64,000 nt of DNA from Trichopria drosophilae (Eukaryota > Arthropoda > Insecta > Hymenoptera > Diapriidae). The DNA is taken from the NCBI GenBank assembly GCA_030407085.1, contig CM059584.1, forward strand, positions 2,041,501-2,105,500, given 5' to 3'. Made by a program: the position numbers and the translations under genes. Numbering within the stretch: the first letter of the stretch is position 1; each line of letters begins with the position of its first letter. This document shows, piece by piece, positions 57,401-64,000 of the stretch. A model generated the notes under the pieces. That model was not told the origin of the DNA. It saw only the letters and a list, made by a program, of their open reading frames with translations, and searched no databases.

Positions 57401-60400
57401 GTCTTACAGGTAATTTCTTTTTACAAATTTATTAACTTTTAAATATTTGTATACCAGTTTCTAATTCCAATTTGATGATATTGAATAGTACATAAAAACA
57501 AAGCACAAATTTAAATGTTCAAAATGTACAAAGATACGTGTAAAAAAAAATCAATATTTGGTATTACAGTAGCCCTTCTCTTATTCTAATTCGTGCAGAC
57601 AGGCAAGATGGCGTCTCCTCGTATTCTAATTTGCCGCCAAAAACGTTTGCACTTTTCTAGGATCTTGTGAGGGGTTTTTACATCAATGTTAATTTACACA
57701 ATATTATTTATTAGACAGATAACCGAACTGACTTTTTGTTAAATGTTTTTGTTTTTAGACAGAGTTTTTTTAGGTTATGTTGTATGCATGAAATTAGATT
57801 AGAGGAAGTGAAAAAATTAGAATAAGAGAAGTTAAAATAAGAGAAGGACTACTGTACTTTGAAGTCAACTTCACTGTCTGACCTCTAAGTTTCATTATAA
57901 AAGTTTATGAGTTTGAAAAACTATTATATTCTTTATAACTTTGTTATAATTTGTTTTAACATTCATTTGCCCTGTTATTTACACCCTGTACGATTTTATC
58001 AACGAAAGAGAATTGAATGAATTGAGTAATTTCTTACGAATGTACAACCATGGACTTACTTCTCAAACAGCTTCATAAATCTATGTTTTTCAACAATATA
58101 TATACGTAACTGTAAAAGATCGAAAACTATTTTCTCAATATTATTTTGTTGAAAAATGTAGATTTATGAATCAGAGGGGTACTTATTACTGTTTGACCAG
58201 ATTCTAAATGAACGAAAATGCCAAATGTTATTGTTTATGTATCATAAATATTATGTAAATAGTTCCCTGGAAAAACTTTGACCAAATTGTATATTTAATT
58301 AATAATTATCGAGAATTTCTCAGTTTGATGGTATATATACAAATTGTAAACAATATTTAAAATCAACGGCGAAAAGCCTATTACATAAAAATACAATAAC
58401 AATATTAGGTGAAACTTAACAATACAGTAGAAAAATAGAAAAATAAAATAACCAATTAAATCGCTACCTATAAATATGTAATTAACATACAATAAAAAAT
58501 TCATCCAAAAGTGGAAAACATTTGAAAAATTCGAGATTTAAATATCGATAATATGAAATATTTAATTATGAATAATATAACAGAGAAATAGCCTGAAAAA
58601 TGCATTTTACTATTGATTTATGAGGAAAAAAAAATCCCACCTGTTACTATTGCATTTTAAAAAAGTGTTTCGCACTGGGCTGTTAGCTGTGCTCATCAGC
58701 ACAGTTCCAGCAGCCCACCGTGGATGCAAAATTTAAATATTTTGTAATTTTATAAATGTATAGTTCTTAAGGAAAAAAAATTGAATGATAAGTACTTGGA
58801 AAAGAGATTTAAAAAAAAAAACAAATCTTAATGAAACCCATATAAATAAACGCTTTGTTATTATTTGAATGTTATTGTTTACTTCACCAGTAACTCTCGA
58901 ACGTGCAAGCAACTGTGCGCATTGTTTTCAGTGAGTAAAGTCATTTCATGAATGATTTATTTAGCACAATGAAAATAATGCGCAAAGTAAACACTTAGCA
59001 TACAGAGTTATGAAATTTACTCGTATTATTGTGGATTTCAAAAGTATTAGAAAAATTGTCTACTAAAATCAGAGATTCGAAATTGTAAAAACAAATTGTG
59101 TAAATGGGAACAATTTTGTTGATGTCATTAAGAGTGTTTACACAGAAATTATATATCATTTAATACTTATAAAATATTAATTACAAGATTTATATAAGTC
59201 GTTAAAAGTGAATAAAACAATACTTTTTTTCATTCTAAGGCTACTGTATTGAAAAAGATGCGAAATAACACAAAAATGCACTAAACCTTTTTTGGAGAGC
59301 ATGAAATTTCCTACAAAAAAGTCACTGACAGCATATCTCTAATGTTAATAGTTTTAATTATTAACATTATTAGTTTTAATAATTAAACAAATTTAATTTA
59401 GTTTTATAATGCAGACATTCCAGCGTTTTTTGTGGTTAACTTATTAACTTTAGAGATACGCTCTCACTGACTTTTTTATAGAAAATGTCATGCCCTTTAA
59501 AAAAGGTTTAGTGCACTTTTAGGTTATCTTGCTTCGTTTTCGAGACGGAAGCCTTAGAATGAAAAAAGTACTGATTTTTTCACTTTTAACGACCTTTAAA
59601 AACCACAAAAATAATGCTACGGTAATTAAATCGTCTAGAAATTATGCATGATGTTCTTAATGAGACAACAAAAGTATATCTATTTATAATAACTTTTTAT
59701 CTTTCGATTTTGAGGTTTAATCTATCGTTATAGTGACTCCGATCTTACAATAAGATACGGAGTCACGTATATACCCCCTGACTAAAATAGAGCAACATGA
59801 CCGAATTCCTCTAATTCTCTGTATTGCAAGTACACTTTAAAAAATGGCAATGAATTTTATAAATCTATTGTAATTTTTATTTATAAAAACTTGATACGCA
59901 TTGCAATATTACCAAAGGTAACGTTGAATTTTAATCTTTCGAGGTTACGAATTGTGAGGCAATTTTACTAAGCTACACGTCGGTCAAAATCGAGTCTATG
60001 CCGAATGTGATAATTTTACGATTCGAAAGGAAAATACATAAAAATTGGTAAAATTACAACTCCCAAACAGAAAACTTACAGCATTAAACATGGGAAGATT
60101 ACCACCATTAAAATTAGAGTGTAGCGTTGTACATGGCGTAGCTAACAGGGCAAATATAAAATTATCATTTTGTGACTTATTGAATGAGAGAAAAGAATGT
60201 CTAATTCTACACTGAGAGAATTTAAGATAACATCGGTATTGCCTACTGCAGCATAGTAGCGCCAAATGTTAATGACGCTAAAGCTAGCCGCATAAACACT
60301 ATTAGCAGTAGAGAATTGAGAACTGACACCAAGGGGGGCACCTGGAATTTTTAAATTTCGATCCAGATCTACATAGGAAACGCTTAACCGACTTGAAGTA

Positions 60401-63400
60401 CATTTTGGAAACTTGAAATACACTTAGAAAGGTAGCGAGGATGTTTATGCGGCTGAAAAATGCGGCTAGCTTCAGCATCATAAATGTTAACAACAATGGT
60501 AGCTTAAACTTCTCTTCGTGTAGATTAAATAATATACATTCGTTAGTATATCAGATTTTTCAACTTATATGAATTACAATTCTTTGTGTGCATATCACTT
60601 TTGAATATTAGAAAATTGTATTTATTTATTTTATGGGTTGACAATCGCTCTTAACGAAAATATTTATTGTTTGCTTGGGTAACAAATCGCAGGCTTCAGA
60701 TAAATTCTGCTGATTGACAGCAATTAAGAATAAATACAAAATTTATGAACTTAGAGGCACTTTACACGGGGTATTCCTTATTTTTTTACATTTAATGAAA
60801 TGCGATATAAATCGAGAATCTCAAAATATCAAAGTTATAATAGAAATCTCATCCGTAAATAAGCGTTGTGATTGGTTAATATTGCAAGACGTAATATAGA
60901 TTCTCAATTGTATTGAATTTCATTAAACATAAAAAATTAAGGAATAAATTAAGGACTTTGTATTTTGTATCAAAATCGGAGTTGAAAACAATTGAAAGGT
61001 ACATATCCTATTGTTGAGGTCGCTCTTCAAGATTCCGAGGTCAAAATTGAGTTTCAGCCATCAGGAATTCCAATATGGCGCCGAATTTTTAAAAAAAGTC
61101 CAAAAAATTGGGAATTATTTATTCCTATCAATTTTTTTCGAGCTATTAGAATATTGGAATTCTATTGGAACCGTGCATAATGGTGCATAAAACAGTTGAA
61201 TTTTAAGAAAAAATTTTACTTTTATACCCCACATCATTGTAACGATCTCAAAATGGCGTCGACAATGAAAATTTCTTTGAAAAATTTCTGAACGTTCTAA
61301 CTCAAAAACTACATGCTGTTATAAAAAAATGTTAAGAATAAAAAGTTCTTAGAATTAATCGAGAAATATAGTGCAATTTTTTCAGATTTTTGTAATGACA
61401 TTTTAAGAAATTTTTTTTGAAATCATAATTTATTTATTAAAAATTCTGAAAAAAATTTGGTATATTCATTTATGAATGCTACGAGTTTTTTGTTCTTTGC
61501 AATTTTTTCCAAAACTTGATAGTTTTCGGGGGGAAAAAATCCTAAACTATATTTGAAATTCATTTCCTCGAAAACTATCAACTTTTCGAAAAAATTGCAA
61601 AGAACAAAAAACTCGTAGCATTCATAAATGAATATACCAAATTTTTTTCAGAATTTTTTGTAAATAAATTACAATTTTGAAAAAAATGTTGAATAAAAAT
61701 TTCTCAAAAAGTTTTGAAAAAATTCCACTGTATCGCTTGATGAATTTTAAGAACTTTTCATTTTAGGCATTTTTTTAAAAAAGTTCGTAGTGTTTGAGTT
61801 GGAGCGTCCAGAAATTTCTCAAAGAAATTTTCATTGTTGACGCCATTTTGAAGTCGTTAGAATGATGTAGGGTATAAAAGTAAATTTTTTTTCTTTAAAT
61901 TCAACTGTTTTACCATTATGCAAGGTTTCAATAAAATTCCAATATTCTAATAGCTCGAAAAAAATTGATAAGTATAAAAAATTCCCAATTTTTTGGAAAT
62001 TTTTTTCATATTCGGCACCATATTGGAATTTCTGATGGCTGAAACTCAATGTTGACCTCGGAATCTTGAAGAGTGACCTCAAAAACAGTAGGATACGTAC
62101 CTCTCAATTGTTTTCAACTTTGATTTTGATACGAAATACTTGATTGAAAATGAAGTATAAAAATTGTCATTTCAGGCGTTAATGGGTTAATTACATTTTC
62201 ATTTCAATTCATAACTTTGACATTTTTAATTTTAGTAGTTTTCTAGTTACGGAATTGAAACAAAATCACATATTTGGTAGCCATGAAATAATAAATGTTT
62301 TCGTAAAAAGAAATTTTCTAAAAAATGTTAAAAATTTGATCGCCTCATGGCAGAGTGATCCACACTCTTAAAATTAGTTCTGATATGACTAAAATAATAA
62401 TGTACATATAACTTACCGCACATATACACGTATTAGTAGAGGTTTTGTTATTAATATTATCAATACATAGAGTTTAAAAAGTGTTAGTAATTTTACATAT
62501 TTTTAAATTGTATTCAGTTGGGTATAATGGAATTGGCCGACACGTCATGATGATGATTTAGTTAGTCTTGGACTTTTCAACAGACTTGCTTGGATAATTA
62601 CATGGAATATTTAGATTCCCTGTACGGATGCGTCCTGGTAGACAATTGTTTGATCACAGCAACTGAAAATTGGTGGTCACTTGATTCGGTCGAGCGAAAA
62701 CTACTCACCTTGGCTGTAACAGCCGACAATAACTCGCCGGCAAAAGTCATACCAGTTTATTTACCACACGAGAGTCCAGATGTGAGTATTATTAATTTTT
62801 TTCTGATACATAATAAAATAATTCATAACATTTGTATTAAAATTGTATAACAATTTACAGTTGGCATACAGACTTATTTACATTACCTTAGTCAATAACG
62901 TTAAGGTTGTAGCATTGTGCGGACCAAATATTGAACTTGTCGAAATAGAGAAGATGGCTAATCATTGTTGGAAAAACAGTATTGAATTGTTGCGCACAAC
63001 GGAACATGATTTTTATCGAAATGTTCCAGCATCGTTAACAATTGATTTTGGCATACTGGGGTAAATATATTTTTACTTACTATGAACATAAAATAATTCC
63101 TGACATAATTATACTAAATATGTTTTGTTTTAGATTTCTATTAGTGAATTATAAAATTGGAAAATACATGATGGCTAGAAACTCTCAACATTTGAAAAAT
63201 CGCTCGTCAGGGACTCAACGAACAGATGTTCTTCGAACATTTTATTATCAAGCTGCAGAAACTTTCCTTCTTTCGTCGTATATTGAAAACAAAGACAAAC
63301 CGGATGTTCCAAAAAGTACAAAATTCGAAGGAGCAAAAGAAACTTACTGGTGTTCCGAATATCACAAATGTCATGCAGTAATTTCCGGAAATCATATATT

Positions 63401-63500
63401 CTGCGTGCTTTATACATCTGCGGTTCCCACTTCGACCATGAGACTAATAACACAAAAGACTTTAAGAATGCTACTGGCCGATAAACAAGCGTATTGGTGA
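54472..63500 (+). CDS. FUZ: Fuzzy planar cell polarity effector
   Basis: Five exons join in phase: 54472-54549, 57017-57409, 62584-62781, 62861-63060, 63134-63500 (411 residues; human FUZ has 418). Exon 1 reads MTAYVVCLSSSGGIPLFSRK, matching the start of the first longin domain. Exon 2 has SLNGIHMF, WKEFKDYVTLIVIASG, FDAMVLMVGLNDIKN and RSIERLKRDLKACN, all close to vertebrate FUZ. Exon 3 has TATENWWSLDSVE and PVYLPHESPD. Exons 4-5 hold the C-terminal longin-like part (VVALCGPNIELVE; RTDVLRTFYYQAAETFLL). Fuzzy works with Inturned and Fritz/WDPCP in the CPLANE complex, controlling wing-hair polarity in flies and ciliogenesis in vertebrates. Introns 1 and 2 (2.5 and 5.2 kb) are full of mobile elements; introns 3 and 4 are 79 and 73 bases. 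The last codon is at 63500. Confidence 0.95.
54833..56558. mobile_element. TIR element in Fuzzy intron 1 with nested insertion
   Basis: Left GTATCCGCAAACCAAATGAT (preceded by ACAGA) is inverted as GATCATTTGGTTTGCGGACA, followed by CCCTATATA. Inner arms also pair (CTGAATCGAAAAGTCCTGAA / TTCAGGACTTTTCGATTCAG). The right arm is split at a TTAA by the foldback 55574-56525, so this element is older than that one. Termini of ACAGGGTGTCCGCAAA type suggest a mariner-like group. Confidence 0.75.
55574..56525. mobile_element. TTAA foldback element A6, nested
   Basis: Left TTAACCCCTTCGTTGGCA; right TGCCAACGAAAGGG, followed by ATACTT in place of an exact TTAA. It contains AAATTCAAAATGGCGAATCC and the inverse GGATCCGCCATTTTGAATTT. 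An additional TTAA-type end (GACTTAAAGGGTTAA, 56463-56477) lies inside, so another element may be nested. Inserted in the right arm of 54833-56558. Confidence 0.7.
57565..57856. mobile_element. TA-flanked TACAGTAGCCC MITE
   Basis: Left TACAGTAGCCCTTCTCTTAT, right ATAAGAGAAGGACTACTGTA; TA edges. Same family as 15081-15971 and 18194-18432, with an inner GATGGCG motif. Lies in Fuzzy intron 2. Confidence 0.75.
58640..58725 (-). ncRNA. Candidate hammerhead ribozyme
   Basis: On the minus strand CTGATGA (58699-58693) is followed by GCAC, a 13-base loop, GTGC, and GAAAC (58671-58667). This is the exact hammerhead core, with stem II closed by a G-C pair beside CTGATGA and GAAA. Stems I and III and the NUH cleavage site are not clear, so it may be degenerate, as in Penelope-like element termini. 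An alternative hairpin, CTGTGC-TGATGA-GCACAG, covers the same bases. Confidence 0.4.
59198..59593. mobile_element. 396-bp palindromic MITE in Fuzzy intron 2
   Basis: GTCGTTAAAAGTGAATAAAA on the left pairs with TTTTTTCACTTTTAACGAC on the right, and inner blocks (TTTTCATTCTAAGGC; GCACTAAACCTTTTTTGGAG) pair with GCCTTAGAATGAAAA and AAAAAAGGTTTAGTGC. Non-coding. Confidence 0.75.
59594..60949. other. Fuzzy intron 2, no further feature seen
   Basis: Short frames only, none with recognisable similarity or neighbours that would support an exon. Confidence 0.4.
60950..62190. mobile_element. TTAA foldback element A7, left end eroded
   Basis: The right end is GGCGTTAATGGGTTAA with TTAA at 62187-62190. 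The arms pair over most of the length: for example GTTGAAAACAATTGAAAGGT against ACCTCTCAATTGTTTTCAAC, and GGTCGCTCTTCAAGATTCCG against CGGAATCTTGAAGAGTGACC. The outermost left arm, including its TTAA, is no longer recognisable. It lies in Fuzzy intron 2, 394 bases before exon 3. Confidence 0.75.
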
Positions 63501-64000
63501 CAATATTAGAAAATATGCTCAATTACTTTGTTCAGGTGAGACAACATATAACATTTGCTACAATCGAGAACACTTTCCGTTACTTTTATTATTTTTAAGC
63601 TGCAAATACAAATATTTTTATACTTGGATTTATACATTGAAAAATATGTACATTCATTTTTAATTGTTACTTTGGTTATCTATTAACATTCCTCAAGGAG
63701 TTGAGAAATATTACCGTATTTAACTGAAGTTTCTAAAGTATTAGCAAGTTTATATAGGGACGATAATTTAAGAAAAAAAACGACTTGATTAGTACCAGGG
63801 ACTTTCAAAGTTACGTTCATTAATATTTTTATATTCAGTAACATTTTTTTCACTTTTATTAGAAAAAATTTAATTTGATAATTAAAAATTTTATACAAAT
63901 TTTTAGTTCTGTTGAATTACATAATTGCTTATCACAGTGTTTTGTGAGATAATAATCTTTACTTGGATTTAAAGAGAATTCACTTAGCTGATATTTACAA
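63501..64000. other. Fuzzy 3' flank
   Basis: Downstream of the Fuzzy stop. No exact AATAAA was seen before the window ends, so the 3' end of the transcript is undetermined. Confidence 0.4.

Noticed and set aside
63175..63522. 115-codon minus-strand frame
   Set aside because: Antisense of Fuzzy exon 5.

Overview
This window is nuclear DNA of an insect, most likely a hymenopteran (my inference from protein similarity; the exact taxon cannot be read from one window). It is AT-rich, its genes have spliced GT-AG introns, and it is crowded with transposable elements. Four host genes can be reconstructed exon by exon. They are the C-terminal half of an LRSAM1-type RING E3 ubiquitin ligase (+, 9358-13453); a POLE3/Chrac-14 histone-fold protein (-, 13731-14102), lying tail to tail with LRSAM1; gamma-SNAP (NAPG, +, 19063-27879, eight exons); and Fuzzy (FUZ, +, 54472-63500, five exons). 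They serve unrelated housekeeping roles (ubiquitination, chromatin/replication, membrane fusion, planar polarity/ciliogenesis) and form no pathway together.

Layout: 1-8.2 kb holds decayed transposons: an antisense Copia reverse transcriptase piece, a Penelope-like element with a broken GIY-YIG domain, and several MITEs. From 8.9 to 14.1 kb come LRSAM1 and POLE3. The leucine-rich-repeat half of LRSAM1 survives only as a reading frame with four in-frame stops. From 14.5 to 18.4 kb there is a nest of foldback and TA-flanked MITEs. From 19.0 to 27.9 kb lies gamma-SNAP. Its third intron (5.7 kb) has a textbook U12-type donor, ends at an 18-base microexon, and contains a foldback transposon with 32-bp repeat arrays and a 9-bp target duplication. 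From 28.6 to 35.3 kb there are LINE tails, a near-perfect 2-kb palindrome, and short-motif satellites in opposed orientation. From 35.3 to 44.5 kb there is a mosaic of minus-strand LTR-element pieces (Ty3/gypsy gag-pol, an LTR with primer-binding site) plus a 2.4-kb unit with its own TATA boxes, small unrecognised ORFs and repeated hairpins. From 44.9 to 51.5 kb lie two Copia elements, one truncated and one nearly full length. From 52.0 to 53.3 kb there is a third foldback with short-motif arrays. From 53.7 kb to the end lies Fuzzy, with introns full of nested elements.

Overall themes: (1) an abundant family of TTAA-flanked foldback elements shares an internal CAAAATGGCGGATCC-like core and appears in introns of at least three genes; (2) inverted arms built from short tandem motifs recur three times; (3) host exons are intact except the N-terminal half of LRSAM1. 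No CRISPR array, rRNA gene or credible functional tRNA gene was seen. All calls come from reading the sequence; no database search was run.
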